Source: Corynebacterium sp. MSK297 (GTDB lineage Bacteria; Actinomycetota; Actinomycetes; Mycobacteriales; Mycobacteriaceae). Taken from it: a stretch of 64,000 nucleotides of DNA. The position numbers and the translations under genes are program-made. Of this stretch, positions 43,511 to 51,163 are shown in pieces. Location of the stretch: positions 187,312 to 251,311 of the forward strand of contig NZ_JASPGD010000003.1 in NCBI RefSeq assembly GCF_030232885.1, in the 5' to 3' direction. The number at the start of each line of letters is the position of its first letter. Position 1 is the first letter of the stretch. The notes beneath the pieces are model-generated. The model was not told the DNA's origin. It did not search any database and saw only the letters and a list, made by a program, of their open reading frames with translations.

Positions 43511-43801
43511 CGCTGTATCTGCTTTGCGCGTGATCCTCGGGGTGAAGTTGAGGGATTATGCGGGGATATGTGACAAAAAGCGCATCTGGTCGGGGCGTCG
43601 ACCAGAGTATTGGGTCTTTTTTACAAATAGTGAACGAAAAAGGCCACTTTCAGCGGTTCTATTTGTAAAAAGGCACCATAGACATGATTACCGGCGATGG
43701 GGTAAACGGATGAAGAAGCAAAAAGCGGGATAAGTAGGGCTATATAGCAAAAGTGCGTCTGGTGGAGGGCACCGGCCAGAGCGTGGTGTGTGATTAAATT
43801 C
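43511..43801. other. AT-rich gap with hairpin, inverted repeat and diverged duplication
   Basis: TCTGGTCG / CGACCAGA (43585-43606) is a perfect hairpin; a similar diverged copy of the same ~33-bp piece lies at about 43749-43782. Between them, TTTTTACAAATAG (43618-43630) and CTATTTGTAAAAA (43659-43671) form a 13-bp inverted repeat with a 28-nt loop. An open frame of 69 codons crosses the region, but I do not support it as a gene. Confidence 0.6.
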
Positions 43802-44437
43802 CTACTGAAAGTGCGTGCCGGTCTCGCAGTTGTACATGTGCGAACGGACGCGGGGACCAACTCCTAGTTCTTCCATTGTGGCGGTGGTGTAACAAGGCAC
43901 ATCCCCGAAGTGGGCTTCTAACAGGTCATCGTAGTGCACCCGGTGCCAAGCACTGTTTTTCCACTGCACCATATAGAGGTGGCTTGTTCCTTTCGGTCCG
44001 GCAACGGCGAAGTTTCCTTCGCAAGGTTCAACGAAAACCCAGGCGACGTCGTTTGTTTTAATATCCCGTTCTATCGCCTTTATCGTGCACTCTGGGCTGG
44101 AACTCTGTCCTTGCATCCACCCGGAGTCGTTACCTCTGAGGCTGTGTCCCGCAGAACTGGTGCCACTCGGGCTAGGTTCTTGCGTAGCAGACGCAGAAGA
44201 ACCGGCGCTAGCAGATCCGCCGGAATCTGCTGATGAAACAGAAGATTTGGCGCTTGACGGCGTCGTGGGTGACGATGGCGACTCATCCTCGGCTGTGTCT
44301 GGCAGAGTCGTAGTCACAGTAGTGGTGACCACGACTTCTTCCGCCTCCGTTAACCCGCACCCTGCTAGAGCCACAGCAAACGTGAGTAATCCGGCAGAGA
44401 TGCCAGTGATGCCCGTAGGGCGGGAGTGAAAACGCAT
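43802..44437 (-). CDS. Putative lipoprotein with Ser/Thr linker
   Basis: I do not recognise a family. 211 residues from the ATG at 44437, supported by TACACT 6 nt upstream (44444-44449). A signal with lipobox ALAGC places the lipidated Cys at ~27. A Ser/Thr/Pro/Ala/Glu linker follows (~30-95). A globular C-terminal domain (~100 residues, from CTIKAIERDIK) has four cysteines (CTIK, EPCEG, VPCYT, YNCETG), probably two disulfides outside the membrane. It resembles small secreted Cys-containing domains of unknown function in corynebacteria. Confidence 0.68.
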   Translation of the reverse strand: MRFHSRPTGITGISAGLLTFAVALAGCGLTEAEEVVVTTTVTTTLPDTAEDESPSSPTTPSSAKSSVSSADSGGSASAGSSASATQEPSPSGTSSAGHSLRGNDSGWMQGQSSSPECTIKAIERDIKTNDVAWVFVEPCEGNFAVAGPKGTSHLYMVQWKNSAWHRVHYDDLLEAHFGDVPCYTTATMEELGVGPRVRSHMYNCETGTHFQ

Positions 44438-44545
44438 AAACGCAGTGTAATCCGAGATTCTCAACAGCACAGGCAGGCACACCCGCCCGCGCACATCGAA
44501 AACCCCGAGCCCCGAAAATGGGGCTACGGCACCGACGAGTGTGGG

Positions 44546-46921
44546 CTAGGCACTCATATCCGTACCCGCGGTGGATTCGAATCCCCGCAAGCGCAGGCTA
44601 TTGCTGACGACGAACACACTCGATAGCGCCATTGCTGCACCGGCGAGCATCGGATTCAACAAACCGAGTGCGGCCAGTGGGATTGCGGCCGTGTTATAAG
44701 CAAAAGCCCAGAACAGATTGCCCTTGATGGTACCGAGCGTGCGACGAGACAAGCGAATAGCGTCGGTGGCTGCCCGCAGATCTCCGCGTACCAGCGTGAT
44801 GTCGGCGGATTCCATCGCCACATCGGTGCCGGTGCCCATCGCCATGCCTAGATCGGCTTGCGCCAGGGCAGGGGCGTCGTTGATACCATCACCGACCATC
44901 GCAACCTGATAGCCCTGAGCTTGGTAATCTTCGATCACCGCGACCTTATCTTCTGGCATGACTTCTGCTTTCACATGGTCAATGCCTACTTCGGCCGCGA
45001 CGGTGTTCGCCACCGCCTGGTTATCGCCGGTCAGCAGCATCGTTTCAATGCCAAGCTCCTGGAATTGCTTGATTGCCGCAGCGCTGGTGGGTTTCACTTG
45101 ATCGGCCACGGTCAGCACAGCAGCGGGGGTGCCGTCGACAAGCACAGCCAATGCCGTGTGTCCTTGGTGCTGCGCGTCGAAAAACGGCTGCTGCAGCACA
45201 CCTAGATCTTCGTTCACCGCCAGGCTTGGCTTGCCGACGGCGACCTGACGGCCATCCACCATTCCGCGCACGCCAGCGCTGCGGATGGATTCGAAATTGG
45301 TGACCTCGCTGAGGCGACCGTCCGCACGTTTATCTGCTGCTGCCCGGGCGATCGCGCGGCCAATCGGGTGTTCGGATTCGTGTTCCAGGCTTCCGGCGAG
45401 GTGCAGCACCTCGCCGCGGTCGACGCCTTCTGCGGTGATGACGTCGGCAAGCTCCATCACGCCGGTGGTGACGGTGCCGGTTTTATCTAGGACGACGCGA
45501 TCAATGCCGCGGGACTGTTCGAGTACCTCCGGGCCCTTGATCAGTACGCCCATCTGCGCGCCACGGCCGGTGCCCACCAGCAAAGCAGTAGGGGTGGCCA
45601 GACCTAGCGCGCACGGGCAGGCGATGATCAGCACGGCAACCGCGGCAGTAAATGCGGCAGGCCAGTCACCATCGATGAGCAGCCACGCGAGCAGCGTGAG
45701 GACGGAGACACCGATGACTATGGGTACGAAAATGCCGGAAATTTTATCGGCCAATCGCTGGGCAGAAGCCTTGCCCGATTGTGCGTCTTCGACCATCTTG
45801 GCCATCCGCGCCAATTGGGTGTCCGTACCGACCTTCGTGGCACGCACAACCAGCTTGCCGCCACCGACGTTGATCGTGGCGCCAGCGACAGAGTCCTCCG
45901 GGCCTGCCTCTACTGGTACGGATTCGCCACTGAGCATCGAGGTATCAATGGTGCTGTGACCGGATACGATCACGCCGTCGGTGGCGATCTTTTCGCCATC
46001 GCGGACGACGAATTCATCGCCGACAGCCAGCTCATCGATGCTGATGGTGGCCTCCGAGCCATCGCGCAGCACCGTGACTTCACTGGCACCCAGATCCAGC
46101 AGCGCGCGCAAGGCAGAACCAGCGGTGCACTTGGAACGCTTTTCGAAGTATCGACCCAGCAGGATGAAAGTGATCACGCCAGCGGCAACTTCGAGGTAGA
46201 TGTGGCTGAGCCCGTCGCCACGCGAGACAGTGAAATCAAAACCGTGACGCATGCCAGCATCGCCTGCCGAACCGAAGATGAGCGCGACCAGCGACCACAG
46301 CAGCGCCGAGGAGGTGCCCAGCGAAATCAGCGTATCCATGGTCACGCTGCCGTGGCGCAGGTTTTGCCACGTAGCCTTGTGGAACGGCCACCCGGCCCAC
46401 AGCACGACCGGGAGAGTCAACGCCAATGAGACCCAGCCCCAGTAGTCGAACTGCCACGCCGGAACCATCGCCATCGCAATAACCGGTATGGCTAGCACAA
46501 CAGACACGAGCAGGCGGCGTCGTAAAGAATTCAGTTCAGTTTCGGCCATCGCATCCTGCGGAGCCTGCGAGCCCGGCGTAGTGGTCTCTGGGATGAGCTC
46601 TGCGCCGTAGCCGGTCTTTTCGACGGTGGCGATCAATGTGTCGGCATCCAAGGCATCCGTGCCGCCGGTGATGGTCGCTTTTTCCGTGGCGTAGTTGACC
46701 TGTGCCTGCACGCCGTCATGCTTGTTAAGTTTCTTTTCGATGCGTGCTGCACAGGATGCGCACGTCATGCCGGAAATATTCAGCTCGATAGTGGACGTAG
46801 TGTTGGTTGGGGACGCAGTGTTGGTTGAGGTGGCAGCGTTGGTTGGGGACGCTGCGTTGGTTGTGGTGGCAGCGTTGGTTGGGGACGGTGACGATGGTGT
46901 CGGAGTGGGCATATGGGACAT
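44546..46921 (-). CDS. copA: Copper-exporting P1B-type ATPase CopA
   Basis: 791 residues. One HMA domain with the metal site GMTCASC (C54, C57), eight membrane helices, TGES-type actuator loop (MLSGESVPVEA), the channel motif CPC in IACPCALGLATPTALL, the phosphorylation site DKTGTVTTG, the HP motif SEHPIGRA and the GDGINDAPAL hinge. These mark a Cu(I) exporter. The first ~45 residues are a Thr/Asn/Ala/Pro repeat coded by an 18-bp array (46802-46891). It lies 63 bp after the copper chaperone, probably in one operon controlled by the CsoR operator upstream. Confidence 0.92.
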   Translation of the reverse strand: MSHMPTPTPSSPSPTNAATTTNAASPTNAATSTNTASPTNTTSTIELNISGMTCASCAARIEKKLNKHDGVQAQVNYATEKATITGGTDALDADTLIATVEKTGYGAELIPETTTPGSQAPQDAMAETELNSLRRRLLVSVVLAIPVIAMAMVPAWQFDYWGWVSLALTLPVVLWAGWPFHKATWQNLRHGSVTMDTLISLGTSSALLWSLVALIFGSAGDAGMRHGFDFTVSRGDGLSHIYLEVAAGVITFILLGRYFEKRSKCTAGSALRALLDLGASEVTVLRDGSEATISIDELAVGDEFVVRDGEKIATDGVIVSGHSTIDTSMLSGESVPVEAGPEDSVAGATINVGGGKLVVRATKVGTDTQLARMAKMVEDAQSGKASAQRLADKISGIFVPIVIGVSVLTLLAWLLIDGDWPAAFTAAVAVLIIACPCALGLATPTALLVGTGRGAQMGVLIKGPEVLEQSRGIDRVVLDKTGTVTTGVMELADVITAEGVDRGEVLHLAGSLEHESEHPIGRAIARAAADKRADGRLSEVTNFESIRSAGVRGMVDGRQVAVGKPSLAVNEDLGVLQQPFFDAQHQGHTALAVLVDGTPAAVLTVADQVKPTSAAAIKQFQELGIETMLLTGDNQAVANTVAAEVGIDHVKAEVMPEDKVAVIEDYQAQGYQVAMVGDGINDAPALAQADLGMAMGTGTDVAMESADITLVRGDLRAATDAIRLSRRTLGTIKGNLFWAFAYNTAAIPLAALGLLNPMLAGAAMALSSVFVVSNSLRLRGFESTAGTDMSA
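46802..46891 (-). repeat. 18-bp x5 tandem repeat coding the CopA N-terminus
   Basis: Units at 46802-46819, 46820-46837, 46838-46855, 46856-46873 and 46874-46891 start with GTTGGTTG. They encode TNAASP or TNAATT in turn, before the metal-binding domain. Confidence 0.9.
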
Positions 46922-46984
46922 GCTCCTTTGCGCTTGTTTGTGCTTTGCTTTCGCGGTGAGGAGGGCGCAGTTTTATGTGCAGTG

Positions 46985-47227
46985 CTATGCGCGTTCGGCG
47001 GTGTAGCCGGCTTCATCGACAGCGGCGATAATGTCCTGATCAGTAGCTGGGTTTTCTGCGCCTTCGTGAAAGTGCACTGTGAGTACGCCGCTGGCGGAGC
47101 TGACATCTAAGCCGGAAACTCCGGACAGTGGGGATACTTCTTCGCGTACGGCTTTTTCGCAATGCTCGCAGCTCATTCCGGTGATTTTGTAGGTTGCTGC
47201 TGGATTGGATGCGTTCTTGGTGGACAT
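46985..47227 (-). CDS. copZ: Copper chaperone CopZ (HMA domain)
   Basis: 80 residues with one heavy-metal-associated domain. The copper site GMSCEHC places Cys20 and Cys23 on the first loop. It carries Cu(I) to CopA. It is the first gene after the CsoR-type operator and promoter at 47278-47297. AAAGG lies about 9 nt upstream on the minus strand and supports the ATG. Confidence 0.92.
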   Translation of the reverse strand: MSTKNASNPAATYKITGMSCEHCEKAVREEVSPLSGVSGLDVSSASGVLTVHFHEGAENPATDQDIIAAVDEAGYTAERA

Positions 47228-47277
47228 GATGAGCCTTTCTGTTTGAGCAATCGTTTTGTGGATTCTATACGCCTCAT

Positions 47278-47297
47278 ATTATACCCCCATGGGGTAT
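47278..47297 (-). promoter_or_regulatory. CsoR operator with overlapping -10 box (copZ-copA promoter)
   Basis: ATACCCC-CAT-GGGGTAT (47281-47297) is a perfect palindrome of the CsoR type. On the minus strand TATAAT (47278-47283) overlaps its edge, so bound repressor would cover the promoter. The copZ start is ~50 nt downstream. Confidence 0.85.
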
Positions 47298-47635
47298 GTG
47301 ACAAGGATGGGTGATGGTCTGCATTGCTGGTTTTGTAGCAGCCCCCGCGCAATCATCATTCAGTTTCTTCAATGGAGCTGGGCAAGGTAGTAGGCCAGTT
47401 CCGCAACCGGCAACGTTGCTGGGGGAGTCCGGCATTGCTGCCAGAACGTCTGGAACAGCCTGGCCAGTCTGGCCAGTCTGGGCAATTAGGGCAACCATGG
47501 GCAACCGCATAAACCGCGACAAGATTTCGACGTCACGATGTTTGGGGGTCTGCTAGGCGTCGGCAAGAACCCTGCGCCCGGCATTCAGCGATCCTCTATA
47601 GGCCGGAGAAATGTTTTTGCGCTATATCCAAGGTC
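47298..47635. other. Region between cop promoter and gene remnant, no supported gene
   Basis: Frames of about 80 codons exist on both strands (47311-47556 plus, 47274-47522 minus), but neither has a recognisable domain or a good start, and they overlap each other. CTGGCCAGT is tandemly repeated at about 47459-47479. One copy of the 10-mer lies at 47559. Confidence 0.4.
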
Positions 47636-47649
47636 ATTTTGGGCGTTCA

Positions 47650-47895
47650 TAATGTTCAACGAGCAAACACTGGCCGTGGAGGTCCGTATTTCCCGCGAGC
47701 TGGCGACCGACTGGAACCGTGTGCCGGTGGCGACGATCGTGCGCAGCGGACCATGGAGTCGGCCGCAGGGGGCGAATAACTTCTCGCAGCCGCATGGTGG
47801 CTCCTGACGACGCCGTCATACCGCAACTGACCACTGATGAGACCACCACGATCGTCGAACTTGGCGACGCCGAAGCTGCCGCGCTGCTGGACTAG
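47650..47895 (+). pseudogene. Degenerate gene fragment in two frames
   Basis: One frame reads MFNEQTLAVEVRISRELATD then WNRVPVATIVRSGPWS and soon stops (47807). A second frame (from 47794) reads VAPDDAVIPQLTTDETTTIV then ELGDAEAAALLD and ends with TAG at 47893-47895. The two together look like the C-terminal part of one broken gene of unknown family. It abuts the csoR stop with no gap. Confidence 0.45.
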
Positions 47896-48297
47896 CTAGC
47901 TCTTGACGATCTTGCGGATGGCCTTCATGGCCTCGTCCAGTGTGGCTTCTGCCTGTGGCCCGGATTGGGTTGCGGCATCGGCCACGCACGAATGGATGTG
48001 GTCGTTGAGCAAGTCTAGGGAAATATTTTCTAATGCTGAGGTGATTGCGGAGATTTGCGTGATGATGTCGATGCAGTATTGGTCTTCGTTGATCATTCGT
48101 TGAATCCCGCGGGTTTGCCCTTCCACGCGGCGTAAACGGGACAGGTAGCGGGATTTATCTGCGCTGTACCCATGCTCGTGGTGGGTGCACGGGCAATGAT
48201 CGTCGTCCTGCTCGCTGTCCCGGCGCATGTTCTGTGTGTCCGTGGTTTGTGTATCCATGGTCTGTGCGAGTTCTTGTGGGGTATCCGCAGCGCTCAT
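47896..48297 (-). CDS. csoR: Copper-sensing repressor CsoR
   Basis: 133 residues, DUF156 family. The Cu(I) triad is C75, H100, C104, with the 25- and 4-residue spacing of M. tuberculosis CsoR. The core begins RYLSRLRRVEGQTRGIQRMI. The N-terminal ~48 residues are extra: polar, with a His/Cys/Asp cluster (DDDHCPCTHHEH) that may also bind metal. It probably represses copZ-copA through the palindrome at 47281. TAATCT lies 6 nt before the ATG (48304-48309), so it may be leaderless. Confidence 0.88.
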   Translation of the reverse strand: MSAADTPQELAQTMDTQTTDTQNMRRDSEQDDDHCPCTHHEHGYSADKSRYLSRLRRVEGQTRGIQRMINEDQYCIDIITQISAITSALENISLDLLNDHIHSCVADAATQSGPQAEATLDEAMKAIRKIVKS

Positions 48298-48370
48298 ACT
48301 CGTAGATTACTGGTTGCTTGCCGCTGCATACAAGCGGCTAAAAATAGTCTATAAACTGCTGTTTTGTGTA

Positions 48371-48382
48371 ATACCATGGTAT
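48371..48382. promoter_or_regulatory. 12-bp palindrome ATACCATGGTAT
   Basis: A perfect palindrome in the 140-bp gap between csoR and tRNA-Glu. Its ends match those of the CsoR operator (ATACC...GGTAT), but the centre is shorter by 5 bp. It might be an operator for csoR or for the tRNA transcript; evidence is weak. Confidence 0.35.
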
Positions 48383-48437
48383 GTATTAATGTATTGCAAG
48401 TCGCCGACACCAAGGAAACGCGGTGTTGAACACGCTA

Positions 48438-48510
48438 GCCCCCATCGTCTAGCGGCCTAGGACACTGCCCTTTCACGGCAGCGGCACGGGTTCGAATCCC
48501 GTTGGGGGTA
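48438..48510 (+). tRNA. tRNA-Glu (anticodon TTC)
   Basis: Acceptor GCCCCCA pairs with TGGGGGT (one G-T pair); anticodon loop CTTTCAC; T-arm GGTTCGAATCC. First of four tRNA genes in this cluster. Confidence 0.96.
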
Positions 48511-48541
48511 CAAAGAGCTTTCTAAAACTCTTTCACAGTTT

Positions 48542-48615
48542 GGCCCTGTGGCGCAGTTGGTTAGCGCGCCGCCCTGTCACGGCGGAGGTCGCGGGTTCAA
48601 GTCCCGTCAGGGTCG
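48542..48615 (+). tRNA. tRNA-Asp (anticodon GTC), copy 1
   Basis: Acceptor GGCCCTG pairs with CAGGGTC (one G-T pair); anticodon loop CTGTCAC; T-arm GGTTCAAGTCC. Identical over its full 74 nt to the copy at 49728. The two flank a 1.1-kb segment with a toxin-antitoxin pair. Confidence 0.96.
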
Positions 48616-48620
48616 CCAAC

Positions 48621-48668
48621 AAGATCTCGAGTCATCGTTATGGAAACGGTGCCTCGAGATTTTTCTTT
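48621..48668 (+). terminator. Terminator after tRNA-Asp copy 1
   Basis: AAGATCTCGAG and CTCGAGAT form an 8- to 10-bp stem, followed by TTTTCTTT. Its 3' arm and T-tail (about 48649-48669) recur exactly at about 49281-49301, on the other side of the toxin-antitoxin pair. Confidence 0.8.
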
Positions 48669-48697
48669 CAGTAAGAACCTTGTCATCACCCCTTAGT

Positions 48698-48952
48698 TTA
48701 GGTCCCTTTGAGGTATTTCCTCCGCGCTTTCATGGCGTGAATTATAAGTACGTGACCATCATCAAAAATTAACGCTACAAGTTCAAGTGGCCTAGCGGAT
48801 TGATCTAGGCCAATCATCAACCATCGCCGTGGATCTTCATCATCGAGTGGGTATGAGCGAAGAACGTGGTTGACAGCGAAAAGTATCGAGGAATCGCTCA
48901 GATTATCACGTTCATAATGCTTACGGGCAGATTTGTGCAGGCTAAGCGACAT
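48698..48952 (-). CDS. BrnT/DUF4258-like toxin
   Basis: 84 residues from the ATG at 48952. The pattern HKSARKHYERDNLSDSSILF, WLMIGLDQSARPLELVALI and DDGHVLIIHAMKARRKYL fits small RelE-like ribonuclease toxins of the BrnT/DUF4258 type, which pair with ribbon-helix-helix antitoxins. The start overlaps the antitoxin stop by 11 nt, the usual antitoxin-first order. Toxicity is inferred. Confidence 0.75.
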   Translation of the reverse strand: MSLSLHKSARKHYERDNLSDSSILFAVNHVLRSYPLDDEDPRRWLMIGLDQSARPLELVALIFDDGHVLIIHAMKARRKYLKGT

Positions 48953-49220
48953 TTGGTCCTTCGACCCATTCGTGAATGGCCCTGCGAATAGCCTCTGATT
49001 GCGAAGATAGTCCTTCAACTGCTGCTCGTTTGGTTAGCCTGCCGACCAGATCATCATCGAGCTCGACCGAAATAACTGTTGAAGAATTGTTCATGCTTTC
49101 TGGGGGTCCCATTTTCGGCGACGGCAACTGGGATAGATCATAACCAGCTTCTGCTTCGTCGGCCCATGCCTGAATTTGTTCATCAGCGATTGTATGACCA
49201 TGAATTAGATGCTCTTTCAT
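48942..49220 (-). CDS. Ribbon-helix-helix antitoxin
   Basis: 92 residues from the ATG at 49220 (an ATG at 49259 would add 13). The C-terminal half is a CopG-type ribbon-helix-helix: VISVELDDDLVGRLTKRAAV and SQSEAIRRAIHEWVEG. The N-terminal half (HTIADEQIQAWADEAEAGYD) is an extension often seen in these antitoxins. It probably binds its own promoter and neutralises the overlapping toxin. The coding start is close to a GTTAAAA box. Confidence 0.75.
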   Translation of the reverse strand: MKEHLIHGHTIADEQIQAWADEAEAGYDLSQLPSPKMGPPESMNNSSTVISVELDDDLVGRLTKRAAVEGLSSQSEAIRRAIHEWVEGPNVA

Positions 49221-49302
49221 GGTTTTAACCGTATACAAGATCTCAAGTGGCTGCTGCATTTAATCCCACATTGATTTGCCGGTGCCTCGAGATTTTTCTT
49301 TA

Positions 49303-49523
49303 TCAACTCACGCCTAGCTTGTCCGCCATATCGTCGCAGATCTTGCGCAGGACCTCCAGATTTTTCGTGGTCGGGTGCTGGCGACGCTGCGTGTCTTGAC
49401 TGCACTACGCCCGACGATGACGAACTGATTGCTCGGGAGAGTCGTGTGTAGCGTACGCGCGGCTGCGGCACCGATTCCATTTGATGCTCCAGTGATGACG
49501 ATGATGTGGGGTGGGGGCAACAT
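49303..49523 (-). pseudogene. Short-chain dehydrogenase remnant
   Basis: The minus strand at 49523 begins MLPPPHIIVITGASNGIGAA and then ARTLHTTLPSNQFVIVGRS, the Rossmann start (TGASNGIG) of an SDR enzyme. After ~40 codons the frame is lost, and another frame gives a typical end, TTKNLEVLRKICDDMADKLG, with a stop at 49303. About 200 internal residues are missing. A dead gene inside the segment between the two tRNA-Asp copies. Confidence 0.75.
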
Positions 49524-49727
49524 TATTGTTAGAGGCACTATTTTGTTAGGCACACTAGGAGCCATAACTTTATGAGCTTAAATTTGAGGCTGAGGAAGGG
49601 GTTCGGATGTCAATTTTATGGTGTTTGTAGTGCAGATTTGCTCAGATATGCAACCAAACGGTAGTCTTAACCATCGTGCGCAACGGAGTCTGCACAGGCA
49701 GAATCTGAAGTCACACAAAGTTAATAA

Positions 49728-49801
49728 GGCCCTGTGGCGCAGTTGGTTAGCGCGCCGCCCTGTCACGGCGGAGGTCGCGGGTTCAAGTCCCGTCAGGGTC
49801 G
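49728..49801 (+). tRNA. tRNA-Asp (anticodon GTC), copy 2
   Basis: 74 nt identical to the copy at 48542-48615. tRNA-Phe follows 54 bp later. Confidence 0.96.
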
Positions 49802-49855
49802 CTCAGGAAAATGCTAAGCATTCACGGAAACGTTAATGCTATGATTATTTTCCTT

Positions 49856-49928
49856 GGCCAGATAGCTCAGTTGGTAGAGCATCCGCCTGAAAAGTGGAAG
49901 GTCAGCGGTTCGATCCCGCTTCTGGCCA
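49856..49928 (+). tRNA. tRNA-Phe (anticodon GAA)
   Basis: Acceptor GGCCAGA pairs with TCTGGCC; D-loop AGCTCAGTTGGTAGAGC; anticodon loop CTGAAAA; T-arm GGTTCGATCCC. Confidence 0.96.
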
Positions 49929-49933
49929 CATCT

Positions 49934-49972
49934 AGCCCGTCAGAATGTTTACAGAAACATCCTGGCGGGCTT
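49934..49972 (+). terminator. Terminator after tRNA-Phe
   Basis: AGCCCGTCAG-ATGTTT pairs with AAACAT-CTGGCGGGCT (with two bulged or mismatched bases) around ACAG, followed by TTCGTGT. Confidence 0.75.
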
Positions 49973-50095
49973 CGTGTATCTCGAATGCAGGGTCGGAACA
50001 GGAGTACCAGGAATACTGGCATACTGGGGGCGTCAGGTTTTCCGGCTAGAGGATCACACGATCCACGGAAAATACATGAGCAAAGGAGAGATTTC

Positions 50096-50386
50096 ATGAC
50101 TGCACATAACCAGCAAATCACCGATAACCCTGCAGAATCCCGCTTTGAATTAACCGTTGACGGCGAGCTGGCGGGTTTTTCTGAATACAAAGACAATGGC
50201 GACATCCGCGAGTTTGACCACACCGTGGTACACGAAGAATTTCAAGGCAACGGTCTATCCAAGCCGTTGATCAAATTTAGCCTGGATCACGCCCGGGACA
50301 ACGGCCTCAAGGTTATTCCTACTTGCCCGGCATACGAGAAATTCTTGCAGAAAAACGAGGAATACCAAGACCTGGTAGCGAAATAA
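50096..50386 (+). CDS. GNAT-like acetyltransferase (YjdJ type)
   Basis: 96 residues from the ATG at 50096, with AAAGGAGAG just upstream. The sequence FDHTVVHEEFQGNGLSKPLI then HARDNGLKVIPTCPAYEKFL is the short GNAT_YjdJ pattern, with the acetyl-CoA loop EEFQGNGLS and the conserved Cys/Pro turn TCPAYEKFL. Such minimal acetyltransferases have unknown substrates. It lies after the tRNA cluster and ends before a bidirectional terminator. Confidence 0.85.
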   Translation: MTAHNQQITDNPAESRFELTVDGELAGFSEYKDNGDIREFDHTVVHEEFQGNGLSKPLIKFSLDHARDNGLKVIPTCPAYEKFLQKNEEYQDLVAK

Positions 50387-50468
50387 AAACGCTAGCCTGA
50401 AACCGCCCTGCAGCGGCTACGCCCATGGGGAGATCCACACGATTACCTTAGGGCGTGCAGGCAGCAGA

Positions 50469-50496
50469 AAAGCCCGAGCGTAAATACTCGGGCTTT
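50469..50496. terminator. Bidirectional terminator between the GNAT gene and cysE
   Basis: AAAGCCCGAG and CTCGGGCTTT form a perfect 10-bp stem with an 8-nt loop. A/T-runs at both ends allow it to work in both directions, fitting the convergent genes. Confidence 0.85.
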
Positions 50497-50575
50497 AACC
50501 ATGCGTGTGGACTACGCGCCGTGCAGCCGCTGGGGCGACTAGTGTGCGGTCATCCTAGATGACAGAGCGAGATGC

Positions 50576-51142
50576 CTAGATGTAGTAATCCGGGTCGCGA
50601 AGTTTTTCACACTCTTCTTTCTTCCGTGGACGCGCCACGGCGGGGATGCCCACGGCAATGCAATCAGCCGGAACATCCTTGGTTACCACGGCATTGCCAC
50701 CGACCGAGGAATTCTTCCCGATCGTCACCGGGCCTAATACCTTGGCGCCGGCACCGATAACAACATTGTCTTCTAACGTTGGGTGACGCTTGGTCTGGGT
50801 GAGCACCTGGCCGCCCAGGGTGACACCGTGATACAACATCACGCCATCACCAATTTCGGCGGTTTCTCCGATGACAATACCCATGCCGTGGTCAATGAAA
50901 AAGCGCCGACCGATCTTTGCACCGGGGTGAATTTCAATTCCGGTGAAAAATCGGTTCAACTGCGCCAACACTCGGGCAGGCCCCTTCCAATCGCGCTGCC
51001 ATAACCAGTGGGCAACGCGATGCGCCCAGATCGCGTGTAGACCTGAATACACGATCGCATTTTCGACGGTACCGCGTGCAGCAGGGTCATGCTCACGGGC
51101 ATTCTGAAGATCTTCGCGGATGCGGGATACGATCTGGAACAT
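50576..51142 (-). CDS. cysE: Serine O-acetyltransferase
   Basis: 188 residues from the ATG at 51142. A left-handed beta-helix protein: hexapeptide repeats from [29 protein letters not shown] to [20 protein letters not shown]. It makes O-acetylserine for CysK. A TAGGCT box 7 nt before the ATG (51150-51155) suggests its own leaderless transcript, although it also follows cysK by only 21 bp. The shorter N-terminal helical domain is typical for Gram-positive CysE. Confidence 0.93.
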   Translation of the reverse strand: MFQIVSRIREDLQNAREHDPAARGTVENAIVYSGLHAIWAHRVAHWLWQRDWKGPARVLAQLNRFFTGIEIHPGAKIGRRFFIDHGMGIVIGETAEIGDGVMLYHGVTLGGQVLTQTKRHPTLEDNVVIGAGAKVLGPVTIGKNSSVGGNAVVTKDVPADCIAVGIPAVARPRKKEECEKLRDPDYYI

Positions 51143-51163
51143 AGACAAGAGCCTAACAGGTGA

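Larger units (their letters stand above)
48649..49301. mobile_element. Toxin-antitoxin segment bounded by 21-bp direct repeats
   Basis: A 21-bp sequence beginning GGTGCCTCGAGATTTTT occurs at 48649-48669 and 49281-49301, 632 bp apart. A less exact AGATCTC[GA]AGT pair lies outside and inside these (48623, 49242). The segment between encodes a toxin-antitoxin pair. It looks like an insertion or duplication event at the tRNA terminator; no recombinase is present. Confidence 0.55.

Noticed and set aside
43524..43733. 69-codon open frame after tRNA-Lys
   Set aside because: It runs through a hairpin and an inverted repeat, has unusual composition and no similarity I can name.
47274..47522. 82-codon minus-strand frame over the CsoR operator
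   Set aside because: It ends in the operator, overlaps an opposite frame of similar length and shows no domain.
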